Shown here: piece by piece, positions 1 to 7,898 of the stretch
Numbering within the stretch: position 1 is the stretch's first letter
Layout of the letters: each line of letters opens with the position of its first letter
Assembly: GCA_014804005.1 (NCBI GenBank)
Contig: JAAVAP010000013.1
Span: 76,302 to 140,301 of the forward strand
Origin: Treponema sp.
GTDB lineage: Bacteria > Spirochaetota > Spirochaetia > Treponematales > Treponemataceae
Length of the DNA stretch: 64,000 nt
Reading direction: 5' to 3'
Notes under the pieces: model-generated
Seen by the model: only the letters and a program-made list of their open reading frames with translations
What the model was told of the DNA's origin: nothing
Databases searched by the model: none
Program-made: the position numbers and the translations under genes

Positions 1-551
1 CCTTCTTCCAGTTTTTCAATAATGCGGAATACTGTAGACGAAGGATTTGCGCTTTCTGTCAATGACTTAGCGTTGGCAACGGCTTCGAGCCGCCTGTTCC
101 ATAAAATTTTCTTTTGAGTTTCCGTAAGCCTTCCTTTTTCATAGTTTTTCCATTCATTGCCACATTGCCTTAGTTTTTGCAAGCATCCAGCCGATGTTAA
201 GGAATTTGGATTTTTCAAAGAATGGAGAAGAAACCAAAGCTCAATGCAAGGATTGCTCAAAAGTTTTGTCGCGGCAATTTTCTCCAATTTTGAATTGACC
301 GAACTCACGTCCAAATCGTACATCAAAAATGTAGTGAAATTCTCATCGGTGAAAATTTTCACGTCATCGATTTTCTTTTGAACAAAATCCGAAGAAATTT
401 CATTCCCCGTAATATTTGTAATGATTTTTATTGGCGACCTGTAATTTTGTCGCAGGAAATTTATATACGTTTCTTCAGTTTCGCCTTCGCAAAAGACAAT
501 GTAAACGGGCTTCATTTTTCGCGGAGGCCGCTCTTCTCGTTTTCTTGCCAT
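1..551 (-). CDS. RloB-like protein (AbiLii-type), C-terminus beyond the window
   Basis: Read on the minus strand from an ATG at 551, the frame stays open to base 1, so the gene is cut by the window edge. The N-terminus is basic and followed by a beta strand and acid (VYIVFCEGETEETY). Further on are MYDLD and SNPCIELWFLLH, which are hallmarks of RloB-type, Toprim-like proteins. Its start codon directly follows the stop of the ATPase gene (TAAATG), so the two are translationally coupled. RloA/RloB pairs are known from restriction islands and match the AbiLi/AbiLii abortive-infection arrangement. Nuclease activity is inferred from the family and was not shown here. Base composition is AT-rich compared with the core genes of the window. 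Confidence 0.8.
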   Translation of the reverse strand, partial: MARKREERPPRKMKPVYIVFCEGETEETYINFLRQNYRSPIKIITNITGNEISSDFVQKKIDDVKIFTDENFTTFLMYDLDVSSVNSKLEKIAATKLLSNPCIELWFLLHSLKNPNSLTSAGCLQKLRQCGNEWKNYEKGRLTETQKKILWNRRLEAVANAKSLTESANPSSTVFRIIEKLEE

Positions 552-1790
552 TTATTGCCCCAACAGTTTTTTTAAATTGCCGACAGAGGAATCAACGAAT
601 GGCACGGCGTCGAACCGTCCTTGAATGTAGCCTTTCTCCGCGTCCATATTTTCGCGGAAATCCTTGTAATCATAAAGCGAATAAATTTCCGTAGAGCAAT
701 CCTCTTTTTTGTTCACAAAAACAATTTGGTCGCGGCGGAGACGCTTTACGTCGATTATGTTCGTGTTGTGCGACGTGAAAAGCATCTGGGCGTTTTTCGA
801 CGCATGCACCAGGTCGATGACAAAATCCGCAAGACGGGTGTGAAGGCTCGCGTCGAATTCGTCAAGCATGATGGACTTTCCGTTCTGCACGACATCAAGA
901 AGCCTGAGCAAGATTCCGAAAAGCTGAATCGTTCCCGAAGATTCCTCTGTCTGCATGTCAAAAGAAATGCTCGGAGATTTTTTATGCGTCGTTACAAACC
1001 TCGTAATTTCATGCTCAACGACATTGCTTGTATTTGGGGCGAATGGATTTTGCATCGGCATGGCAATCCTTTCCCTCATAATTTTTATATCAGAAATATC
1101 GCTGTCGCAAATGGAAAATGCTTCCATGACAACAGGCTTGCATTTGTTGAACAATTCCTCGGTTGTCCTCTCGTTCAGATTCAGAAGTCCCAGCAAGAAA
1201 GTGTTCCAAAAATATAAATACAGTTTTTGGAAAAGCGGCCTGTTCATTGAACTGGCGCGGCTCAAATATAGATTTTTCCTGCTTACATTTGCCGCGACAT
1301 CAAGCGGACGATTCACAATTCCTTCCGCAAACGAATATTTTTGTTCTGCACTTTCGTCGCGGATGAAGATTTTTGCCCGCCTGTCATTTGGATAATAGTA
1401 CAAAGCTTCTTCCAAAATTTCTGTACGGGTCAAGGAAAAAGAATATTCGTATTCTATGTTTTCACAGACAAAATCAATTAGAAAGCGGCTTGGCTTTTTG
1501 TCGCATCCGTCAAACTTGAACGGCATAAAATTGAACACAACACCCGCATTGTGATTGTGCGATTCCAAAATCAGCGAGCAGCAAAATCGTATCGCTTTTA
1601 TTATATTAGACTTTCCGGAGGCGTTATGCCCAAAAAGACCAATTGTCTTTAAAACCTTCGTTCCGTTCCAGTCGATGACATTATCAGCAAGCGTTTTTGA
1701 CGCGGCAGTATTTATGTTTGCGGCCGTAAAATCAATGCAGATTTTGTCTTTTATCGAAAAAAAGTTTTCAAGTTCGATTTTTAACAGCAT
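552..1790 (-). CDS. RloA/AbiLi-like AAA-15 family ATPase
   Basis: A 412-residue ABC/SMC-type ATPase. It opens with the usual MLLKIELENFFSIKD start strand, has a Walker A (GHNASGKSN, about residue 54), a Walker B with a downstream histidine-rich loop (IMLDEFDASLH, about residue 309) and the switch segment FTSHNTNI. This matches the RloA/COG1106 group. It is the first gene of a two-gene unit with the RloB-like gene. An AGGTG ribosome site precedes the ATG. Known RloA/RloB and AbiL pairs act in phage defence; that role is inferred here from the pairing. The promoter carries a palindrome covering its -10 box. Confidence 0.85.
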   Translation of the reverse strand: MLLKIELENFFSIKDKICIDFTAANINTAASKTLADNVIDWNGTKVLKTIGLFGHNASGKSNIIKAIRFCCSLILESHNHNAGVVFNFMPFKFDGCDKKPSRFLIDFVCENIEYEYSFSLTRTEILEEALYYYPNDRRAKIFIRDESAEQKYSFAEGIVNRPLDVAANVSRKNLYLSRASSMNRPLFQKLYLYFWNTFLLGLLNLNERTTEELFNKCKPVVMEAFSICDSDISDIKIMRERIAMPMQNPFAPNTSNVVEHEITRFVTTHKKSPSISFDMQTEESSGTIQLFGILLRLLDVVQNGKSIMLDEFDASLHTRLADFVIDLVHASKNAQMLFTSHNTNIIDVKRLRRDQIVFVNKKEDCSTEIYSLYDYKDFRENMDAEKGYIQGRFDAVPFVDSSVGNLKKLLGQ

Positions 1791-1798
1791 GAAACACC

Positions 1799-1848
1799 TA
1801 TATTTGTAATTATTCTACAAATATATCATTTAAAAGCAAACTTGTCAA
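1799..1848 (-). promoter_or_regulatory. Promoter and palindromic operator of the RloA/RloB-like operon
   Basis: On the minus strand TTGACA (1848-1843) is followed after 17 bp by TATATT (1825-1820). A perfect 10-bp inverted repeat, TATATTTGTA / TACAAATATA (1799-1808 and 1816-1825, 7-bp loop), covers the -10 box and the expected transcription start near 1813. This placement is typical of a repressor operator. No obvious dedicated repressor gene is adjacent. Confidence 0.6.
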
Positions 1849-2019
1849 GGAAATTTTGCTTTTCTATTATAATATAAACATGATTAAAGTTTTTCAATTC
1901 AACAATTGTTGCTTAAAATATGTCCGATAGTTAATAACAGACATCATCAAAAAAACAGTTTTAGACAATGATTTAAGAATTATATTTCTATATAAAATTA
2001 GTCTCATCTTCGATCAGTC

Positions 2020-2050
2020 ATACAAGCATCTTCCGAAAGCATGCTTGTAT
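2020..2050. other. Hairpin, 10-bp stem
   Basis: ATACAAGCAT (2020-2029) and ATGCTTGTAT (2041-2050) form a perfect stem around an 11-bp loop. It lies 30 bp past the end of the broken minus-strand frame at 2080. There is no T-tract on either side, so it is not a classical terminator. The surrounding stretch 1850-2080 is AT-rich and shows no coding frame. Confidence 0.4.
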
Positions 2051-2079
2051 TTTCCGTCTTCAAAAATCTGCTCCGCGCT

Positions 2080-2358
2080 CTACCACCATCGTTTCGTTTC
2101 TTCGATTTTCAATATCACCTTCGCTTCTTTTACCGGAAGGAGGCTTCTGAAATTGTCCTGCGTTATTTCTGCTGTATATCTTTCGTTCCCAAAAAAGTCA
2201 CGTATCACAAAGATTTTTCACGGTGATTTTGACCTCGTTTCCAAAAACTCGTCAATCATCGGAATTAAAAACTCGTTGTCGCTTATGTTCTTTTTTCCCG
2301 CGTACATCTCCGTGCAGAACGTTATGAATTCGAGCGTCTGTTGTTCCGTGGTCTTCAA
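2080..2358 (-). pseudogene. Small unknown gene interrupted by an in-frame TGA
   Basis: A minus-strand frame starts plausibly at a TTG (2358) with AAGGAG six bases upstream and reads MKTTEQQTLEFITFC... It meets a TGA at 2220-2218 and then continues in the same frame as protein-like sequence (KIFVIRDFFGNERYTAEI...) to a TAG at 2082-2080. The second half has no start codon of its own near its beginning. An alternative is a one-base indel in the A-run beside the TGA. I do not recognise the family. It follows the ATPase/nuclease-like pair and is probably a decayed partner gene. Confidence 0.4.
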
Positions 2359-2402
2359 ACAAGACTCCTTTGCACTTCCATCAGTTTTAAATATAAAACC
2401 TG

Positions 2403-2879
2403 TTAAACATCCTCTTCCATTCTTATGCATTTTTCTTTGAACTTATTTTCATCATTTTTATATCCAATTTTATTCAACAAGCGTCTTTTTGAGGTTGGAC
2501 ATAGATTTGAGGCAGAATGTTTACTATTAGTTCTGCTTAAGACAACTCTAAAGCAATACTCATATCGCTTGAAACATTTGAGAAAAAACTCATAAGTTGA
2601 AAGCAATTGTTCACAAGCAGTGTCAATATCCGCCCCCTTAAATTCAATCAAATATAATCTTTCATCATTCACAAGAAGAGCCTTGTCGCATTTTTGCATT
2701 TCCTTTGATTGTATAATGCCATCATCAACTTGAAATCCAGCCAGCAATTTTCCTTCGCTATTTTTTGCAATGTATTCTTTTCCTTTTTCTCTGAACACTG
2801 CTGCTTTTCTATTATCATAAAATACTCGGAATTCTGCGTATCTATCAGCAACTAGAGAATCTTGTTTATTCATTACCAT
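2403..2879 (-). CDS. Small nuclease-like partner of the adjacent ATPase (unassigned)
   Basis: A 158-residue protein whose start lies inside the 3' end of the upstream ATPase gene (14-bp overlap), so the two are coupled. The centre contains KCDKALLVNDERLYLIEFKGADIDTACEQL, here quoted in part as CDKALL and LIEFKG, followed by a helix. The D...E-x-K spacing resembles a PD-(D/E)xK nuclease core. The C-terminal third is rich in Lys and Arg. I do not recognise a named family. The pairing of an ABC-type ATPase with a short putative nuclease is common in defence modules, which is inference here. Confidence 0.6.
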   Translation of the reverse strand: MVMNKQDSLVADRYAEFRVFYDNRKAAVFREKGKEYIAKNSEGKLLAGFQVDDGIIQSKEMQKCDKALLVNDERLYLIEFKGADIDTACEQLLSTYEFFLKCFKRYEYCFRVVLSRTNSKHSASNLCPTSKRRLLNKIGYKNDENKFKEKCIRMEEDV

Positions 2880-4149
2880 CCAACTCCATTAAATTCGAAT
2901 AAATTGTATTTATCTTTGACGAGCAACTGTCAATCGCCGAGGCATCAATCAACTTGCATTCATCGTCTATGATATTATATATTTTGCCATCTTCCAATTT
3001 ATAAGCAGAAACTTCATTTATGTCCACAAACAAGTTTTGAGGAATTTCTTTGATTGCTTTTTTTGATGTTGAATAAATTTCTTTTGCATAAATATAGTTA
3101 TTCAAATTACTCAAAATATATGGCGAATGAGTTGTAACAACCAACTTGTCGCCTTTTCGTTTTTTGTGGATTAAAAGAAATTCCAAAATCTCTATCTGTG
3201 ACTCTGGAAATAAATTTTGTTCTGGCTCTTCCACAATATTTATAAAGCAGGAATTCAAATACTTTGAAAGACATTGTGTCAATTCGCTTTTTTCCTTTTC
3301 AGAAAAATTCTTATCGATATTTGATGTCAAATAAAGCTCCACCTTTTCCACAAGACTTGCATTATTTATATGTTTAACAACAAATCTTTGACGCGAGGCA
3401 TCCAAATCCCTTATCCGTTTCAAAATATCTTTTTCAATTTTGTTCGCCAGATAATCTGTTACAGAAATCAATGGAATTGCAGATTGCAAACCACTTGAAG
3501 CCTTTGTGATTGGAATGCTTTCAAAAAAGCCCTTGAAGGTAAATGAGTCTCCATCTTTTTTATTTTCATCAAAATCTTTTGGCTTTATATAATCTACATC
3601 TTCATTTTCATTGTATTTAATATCATATCCCAAAAATGAAAACTTTGAATATTTTTTTAACCACAAATGTGCATTTTTCAACTCAATGCTGAAATCCTTT
3701 ACCATTTGGGGAAGTTGTTTTATTTGATCAGGATGTTCTAAAACAGAAAGCAAATTTCTTTCCGATGGAACGTACATTATTTTTGGGCATATGTAATTTG
3801 AAGTTTTCAAATTAGAATGAATATTGAATTTAGTTCCATTAACCCAAAATTCGTATGCGGTTCCTTTATATCCCAATTCGGTTTCATCGGTAAAATATGA
3901 TTTAGGAATCCTTTGATTTTCGCACAACTTCTGAAATTCTTCAAAATCAAAATCTGCCTTTTTATACCTGTCTTGAACCAAAACCTTTTCAAGCCATGCG
4001 AAAGTTGAATAAATCTTAGCTACCGTGCTTTTTCCAGTTCCCTGATTGCCAATAAAAATTGACATATTGTTTATGTCAAAATATCCATCAGAAGATTCTG
4101 AAAAACCGGATAAGACTGGACCGAAGTTTCTGATTTTTAACCTATCCAT
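2866..4149 (-). CDS. ABC/OLD-like AAA ATPase of a two-gene module
   Basis: About 427 residues. It starts MDRLKIRNFGPVLSGF, has Walker A GNQGTGKST (about residue 36), a Walker B in IVEEPEQNLFPES and the switch VTTHSPYILS. These are typical of OLD/RecF-like predicted ATPases. I chose the ATG at 4149 over the in-frame GTG at 4155 because a consensus -10 box ends eight bases before 4149, leaving almost no leader. The gene overlaps the small nuclease-like gene behind it. A role in phage defence is inferred from the gene pair and the island setting. The gene is AT-rich. Confidence 0.75.
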   Translation of the reverse strand: MDRLKIRNFGPVLSGFSESSDGYFDINNMSIFIGNQGTGKSTVAKIYSTFAWLEKVLVQDRYKKADFDFEEFQKLCENQRIPKSYFTDETELGYKGTAYEFWVNGTKFNIHSNLKTSNYICPKIMYVPSERNLLSVLEHPDQIKQLPQMVKDFSIELKNAHLWLKKYSKFSFLGYDIKYNENEDVDYIKPKDFDENKKDGDSFTFKGFFESIPITKASSGLQSAIPLISVTDYLANKIEKDILKRIRDLDASRQRFVVKHINNASLVEKVELYLTSNIDKNFSEKEKSELTQCLSKYLNSCFINIVEEPEQNLFPESQIEILEFLLIHKKRKGDKLVVTTHSPYILSNLNNYIYAKEIYSTSKKAIKEIPQNLFVDINEVSAYKLEDGKIYNIIDDECKLIDASAIDSCSSKINTIYSNLMELDGNE

Positions 4150-4157
4150 GAGCACAG

Positions 4158-4186
4158 ATTATAATATATTGATAATAAATTTTCAA
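4158..4186 (-). promoter_or_regulatory. Promoter of the ATPase/nuclease-like pair
   Basis: On the minus strand TTGAAA (4186-4181), a 17-bp spacer and TATAAT (4163-4158) form a near-consensus promoter. Only eight bases separate the -10 box from the ATG at 4149, so the mRNA leader would be about two bases. Confidence 0.65.
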
Positions 4187-4267
4187 GGATAGAAACGGAC
4201 GCAGGATCATAATTTGGAAACTTGCCAAAATACGGCGGAAATCCTCATTCAGTTAAAATCAAGAAAA

Positions 4268-4432
4268 TCATTTCGCATAAAATTCATCCTCACTGATTTC
4301 TCCAAATTCATCATAAAATGAATTCACCACATCACGCAAATTACAAAAAACATCATTTGACGAAGAAAACTTTATCCATTCGTCATTAGAATTATCTCTT
4401 CCACCATATTTGACTTTTAAAGAATCTTTCTG
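4268..4432 (-). pseudogene. C-terminal remnant of an unknown gene
   Basis: About 54 codons read on the minus strand as protein-like sequence (KVKYGGRDNSNDEWIKF ... SEDEFYAK) to a TGA at 4270-4268. A TAG stands directly upstream at 4435-4433, and no start codon or ribosome site is present. This looks like the tail of a gene lost by deletion. Its 5' end abuts the promoter of the plus-strand methyltransferase. The rest of 4187-4267 shows nothing recognisable. Confidence 0.45.
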
Positions 4433-4439
4433 CTATAAT
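4410..4439 (+). promoter_or_regulatory. Promoter of the methyltransferase-helicase module
   Basis: TTGACT (4410-4415), an 18-bp spacer and a perfect TATAAT (4434-4439). The ATG at 4450 follows after ten bases, so the leader would be only about four bases and has no Shine-Dalgarno site. Confidence 0.65.
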
Positions 4440-4449
4440 AGTATCAAAC

Positions 4450-5043
4450 ATGAACACAACCATACAGTATTACAACAAAAACGCCACATCTTTTACAACT
4501 GACACCCTCACCGCCGACATGACGTTTTTACAAGATAAATTCATTTCATATCTGCCGGCAAATTCTTTCGTACTGGATTTCGGCTGCGGTTCGGGGCGGG
4601 ACACCAAATACTTTCTTTCTAAGAATCTAAAAGTAAAAGCTATTGACGGCTCTGAAAAAATGTGTGAAATTGCCCATAAAAATACAGGTATCGAAATTGA
4701 ACATGTATTGTTCTCAGATTTTGAATGCGAGGAAAATTGTTTTGACGGCGTTTGGGCGTGCGCGAGCATCCTTCACCTCCCCCCAACAGACTTGCCCATT
4801 GTGCTCAAAAAACTGGAATTAGCATTAAAAAGCAACGGTATTTTATACGCATCATTTAAGTATGGTGAAAACGATCGGATTGTGGACGGACGTTTTTTCA
4901 CTGACATGACTGAAAAAAGGTTCTCGCAATTTTTTAATTCTTTTAAAAACAATTATAGAATAATTGAAACTCTTGTAACACCCGATGTTCGGAAAAATCG
5001 AGAGAACGAAAAATGGCTGAACGTGTTTTTGCGAAAAAATTAA
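4450..5043 (+). CDS. Class I SAM-dependent methyltransferase
   Basis: A 197-residue protein with a Rossmann-type SAM site: VLDFGCGSGRDTKYF (about 41-55, motif I), an acidic end of strand 2 (IDGSEKM, about 65-71) and DGVWACASILHL (motif IV region, about 100). It resembles UbiE/TehB-type small-molecule or RNA methylases. No NPPY motif of adenine DNA methylases is present. The substrate cannot be told. It is the first gene of a module in which each following gene overlaps the previous one, ending in a nuclease-helicase, so it probably serves a restriction-like or RNA-modifying system. Confidence 0.75.
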   Translation: MNTTIQYYNKNATSFTTDTLTADMTFLQDKFISYLPANSFVLDFGCGSGRDTKYFLSKNLKVKAIDGSEKMCEIAHKNTGIEIEHVLFSDFECEENCFDGVWACASILHLPPTDLPIVLKKLELALKSNGILYASFKYGENDRIVDGRFFTDMTEKRFSQFFNSFKNNYRIIETLVTPDVRKNRENEKWLNVFLRKN

Positions 5044-5465
5044 AGACAATCTCAGGCGATTTCATTCACATAGAAACAATGACCTATTCCAATGGAGGCA
5101 GGACGGAGTTCTATGAAAAAGATGAAACTGCCATAATAATTGATTTTGGAATTTGCAATCCGCCATTGCATAACGAAAAGCCCTTCGATTACTTTCTAAT
5201 CACCGAAAAGCAAAATTTCTACATGAACAGATATTCAAACGTCTTTCGATTTTTAAGCGATGACATTCTTGAAATTAACAATGTCTTGAATGAATCAGAC
5301 AATTTCAATATGGAAAAATATTTTCAAAAATCTAGTCATGCTGTCCGTGAAAATGCTTCCGCCTCGCCTTTGGAATTTTCATTTGAAGACAACTTTTCAG
5401 CGGTTTATGGCTCAAACAGTTTGAAATATCTTTTTAAGGAATATGAGATATGCGATTCAAACTGA
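5013..5465 (+). CDS. Unknown protein that appears to be the front part of the nuclease-helicase
   Basis: A 150-residue frame overlapping the methyltransferase by 31 bp and the helicase by 23 bp. The last third, with FSFEDNFSAVYGSNSLKYLF, looks like the helix that normally precedes the strand FFLDYLV in Vsr/DUF559-like nucleases; that strand is found at the start of the next frame. The frame stops at TGA 5463-5465, just before a run of seven T at 5471-5477. It is either an independent coupled gene or the 5' half of a frameshifted or recoded single gene. Confidence 0.55.
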   Translation: MAERVFAKKLKTISGDFIHIETMTYSNGGRTEFYEKDETAIIIDFGICNPPLHNEKPFDYFLITEKQNFYMNRYSNVFRFLSDDILEINNVLNESDNFNMEKYFQKSSHAVRENASASPLEFSFEDNFSAVYGSNSLKYLFKEYEICDSN

Positions 5466-7614
5466 AATTCTTTTTTTCCTTGATTACCTCGTAAAGTCAA
5501 AGACTTGGACAAAGGCTGTTGAAGAAAATGGAATTCATTACCATCATCCGCAATTTATCGGAACAGAAAAATATAAGAAACAGCTTCACAAACAAAATGT
5601 ATGTGCGCTGTGGGGGATAAAGCTTTTTAGGTTCTCGACAGAAGATTGTCAATTTACTGAACGGATACAAGATGACATTCGCTCATTTTTCGGGACAACA
5701 TCAGATATATTTATTGAAAACAGTTTGTTGAGCGAACGTCAATTCCAACTTTACGAACACCAAGAAAATACGCTAAAAGAAATTCAGAAGAAAAGAAAAA
5801 GCGGCTTTAAAAGTTTTTTAATTGTTTTCCCAACAGCAAGCGGAAAGTCAAAAATTGTTGAAGAGGACATAAAAGATTTTGCAAAATACAAAAACAACTT
5901 TTCAACCCTTATACTTGTTCCGAACAATGCTGTGAAATGCGACTGGATAAACCGAATCGAACAATCGCTCAAGACCTTAAAGTCGAAAATTGAAATTCAA
6001 ACATATAGTTATGCGGTGAGACACTATTCTGAGAATTCTAGCGACCATTATAATTACATCGTCGTTGACGAAGCCCATCATGCAGTCGCCACGATGCTTC
6101 GTCGAGTTATTCAATATTATACGCCTGATTTTTTAGTCGGACTTACTGCGACAGACCAGCGACCAGACAAAAAGAAACTTGAAGATGTGTTCGGCTCATA
6201 CGAAACAGGATTGTCGCTTGAAGAGGCAATGAAACAAAAAATCATCGCCACTGCCCGCGTTTTTAGAATTGAGACAAATATAAATTTAAGCACAGTGAGA
6301 ATCAATGGCAAAGATTATGTAAACGCGGACTTGGAAAAATCTATCCGCGTCACTTCTAGAAACGAACTTATTGCCCAAATTCTGAAAAGATATTTTTCAA
6401 GCAACGGACTGCAAAAACTTCAAGGCGTAATTTTTTGCGTAAACGTTCAGCACACAATTGAAATGGCGAAAATCTTAAACGAACACGGATTGAATGCCGC
6501 CCCTTATACAAACAGAAATTCCAATTCAGAAGAAATCATGCGGAATTTCACGCAAAAGAAAATCCGCTTTTTGTGCAGTTGCAATATGATTAGCGAGGGC
6601 TGGGATTATCCCGAACTTGGAATCCTTGTAATGGCTCGCCCCACGCTTTCAAAAGTCCTGTACTTGCAACAAATAGGACGGGGCTTAAGAAAAACTCCTT
6701 CAAAAAGTGACGTGTTTGTAATAGATGTCGTTGACGAATATGGATGCGCCATCGTTCCTTGTTCAATGCATTCGATTTTCCATTGCGAATATTATGTGCC
6801 GTTTGGAAGCATAATAAAGAATGATTATAAAGTCGGCGATTTTATTGAAGTGGCTGGGCTTGTCGAAAGAATTGAGCGGATAATTCAAATTGACACAACA
6901 TCATTTGAAGAAAAATACGGGAACTATTTAAGCCAGGAACAAGTGGCTCGCGAATATTTTGTAAGCACGGGAACTGTTACAAGTTGGTTGAACAAAGGCA
7001 AGATAAAAGCGGACGCACGTTTTCAGTTCGGAAGCAAGACTATTTTCCTTTTCACTCCCGAAAATATTGAAAAAATGAAAATCGAACTTGGAATAAAAGA
7101 ACACAATGACAATACAATCCGCGATGACTTTTTTGAATTTCTTGCGGAACGAGACTATTCCCTTTCATACAAAATGCCCTTCCTGCTTGGCTTTATAAAA
7201 AATTTGAATTCAATAGGTGACGCAAAAATTGATGACATCCTTGATTACTACATAAGGTTTTATAAATTGCGAATTATGCGCGGTCAGATTGTAGACAGAC
7301 GTACTTGCCCATATACAAAGACGCTTTTGGAAAACCGCAAGGAAATTCAACGTAGCATGCTTACCAACCCGTTCGAAAAATTCGAGAGAAAGCGTTTCAT
7401 GTATTATTCAAAAGATTTGGGAATGATTTCAATGAATCACGCATTGTTTTCAAAATTGAATAAAGCGGATTTTGAGCAAATTGAAAAACAAATGAACGAA
7501 GATTTGAAAAATTATTACAAGGAACTTGGAAGCGAACATATAGCGGAAGTTGAATACAAGATACAAGACGAAATGCCACTTATGGTCGCGGATTCTAGAG
7601 TATTTAAGGAATAA
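5443..7614 (+). CDS. DEAD/DEAH helicase with N-terminal Vsr/DUF559-like nuclease core and C-terminal HTH
   Basis: A 723-residue SF2 protein. Residues 1-85 carry a nuclease-like core (FFLDYLV, then AVEENG, then YKKQLHKQN and GIKLFRFS), with D and E-x-N spaced as in Vsr/DUF559 domains. The helicase follows: motif I FPTASGKSK (about 129-137), DEAH (209-212), TAT (235-237) and motif VI IGRGLRK (about 414-420). Residues 495-550 form a MerR/excisionase-like helix-turn-helix (REYFVSTGTVTSWLN). The ATG at 5443 has only a poorly spaced AAGGA site, and the nuclease domain seems to begin in the preceding frame. A defence role is inferred from context. Confidence 0.8.
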   Translation: MRYAIQTEILFFLDYLVKSKTWTKAVEENGIHYHHPQFIGTEKYKKQLHKQNVCALWGIKLFRFSTEDCQFTERIQDDIRSFFGTTSDIFIENSLLSERQFQLYEHQENTLKEIQKKRKSGFKSFLIVFPTASGKSKIVEEDIKDFAKYKNNFSTLILVPNNAVKCDWINRIEQSLKTLKSKIEIQTYSYAVRHYSENSSDHYNYIVVDEAHHAVATMLRRVIQYYTPDFLVGLTATDQRPDKKKLEDVFGSYETGLSLEEAMKQKIIATARVFRIETNINLSTVRINGKDYVNADLEKSIRVTSRNELIAQILKRYFSSNGLQKLQGVIFCVNVQHTIEMAKILNEHGLNAAPYTNRNSNSEEIMRNFTQKKIRFLCSCNMISEGWDYPELGILVMARPTLSKVLYLQQIGRGLRKTPSKSDVFVIDVVDEYGCAIVPCSMHSIFHCEYYVPFGSIIKNDYKVGDFIEVAGLVERIERIIQIDTTSFEEKYGNYLSQEQVAREYFVSTGTVTSWLNKGKIKADARFQFGSKTIFLFTPENIEKMKIELGIKEHNDNTIRDDFFEFLAERDYSLSYKMPFLLGFIKNLNSIGDAKIDDILDYYIRFYKLRIMRGQIVDRRTCPYTKTLLENRKEIQRSMLTNPFEKFERKRFMYYSKDLGMISMNHALFSKLNKADFEQIEKQMNEDLKNYYKELGSEHIAEVEYKIQDEMPLMVADSRVFKE

Positions 7615-7644
7615 AACAACTTTTTTATAAAATATTAAAAACCC

Positions 7645-7673
7645 TTGTATTTTGCTTGCTTTATTGTTATATT
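7645..7673 (+). promoter_or_regulatory. Promoter of the peptide-modification locus
   Basis: TTGTAT (7645-7650), a 17-bp spacer and TATATT (7668-7673). Transcription would begin near 7680, giving a leader of about 44 bases with a near-perfect ribosome site (AAAGGAGGTGG at 7709-7719). The strong site suits a highly made precursor peptide. Confidence 0.6.
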
Positions 7674-7723
7674 TTAATTATAAAGTATTTCTTATGTCAT
7701 GATTTTACAAAGGAGGTGGAAAT

Positions 7724-7840
7724 ATGGTTTACGAAAAGCCAGTGGTATTGGCACAAAGTACTGTTTATATGGCAGAGTGTCGTCCTAATAGCAAGCCAAG
7801 TGGCAGACCTTGTAACAAGCCTGGTCCAGGTGGTCGCTAA
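7724..7840 (+). CDS. Putative RiPP precursor peptide, 38 residues
   Basis: A short frame with a near-perfect ribosome site (AAAGGAGGTGG, four bases before ATG). The first half, MVYEKPVVLAQ..., reads as a leader with a Y-x-K-P box. The second half is a core rich in Arg, Lys, Pro and Gly with two cysteines at residues 19 and 30 and the tail NKPGPGGR. It is followed by a stem-loop and then a radical SAM/SPASM enzyme with a PqqD-like domain, the classic order precursor-maturase. That this peptide is the substrate is inferred from adjacency. I do not recognise the exact class, and no protease or exporter gene is next to it. Confidence 0.75.
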   Translation: MVYEKPVVLAQSTVYMAECRPNSKPSGRPCNKPGPGGR

Positions 7841-7845
7841 CAAAC

Positions 7846-7885
7846 AACACAATCAGTCAACAATACTTTGTTAACTGATTGTGTT
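7846..7885 (+). terminator. Stem-loop between precursor and maturase genes
   Basis: Arms 7846-7861 and 7870-7885 pair over 16 positions with one mismatch around an 8-base loop. The sequence after it is TTGGGAG rather than a long T-run, so it is more likely a partial terminator or an mRNA-stabilising hairpin that keeps precursor expression above enzyme expression. The GTG at 7881 lies inside the 3' arm. Confidence 0.6.
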
Positions 7886-7898
7886 TGGGAGATTAAAA

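Noticed and set aside
7656..7874. A 72-residue frame across the RiPP precursor
   Set aside because: It lacks a ribosome site and reads out of frame with the well-supported 38-residue peptide.
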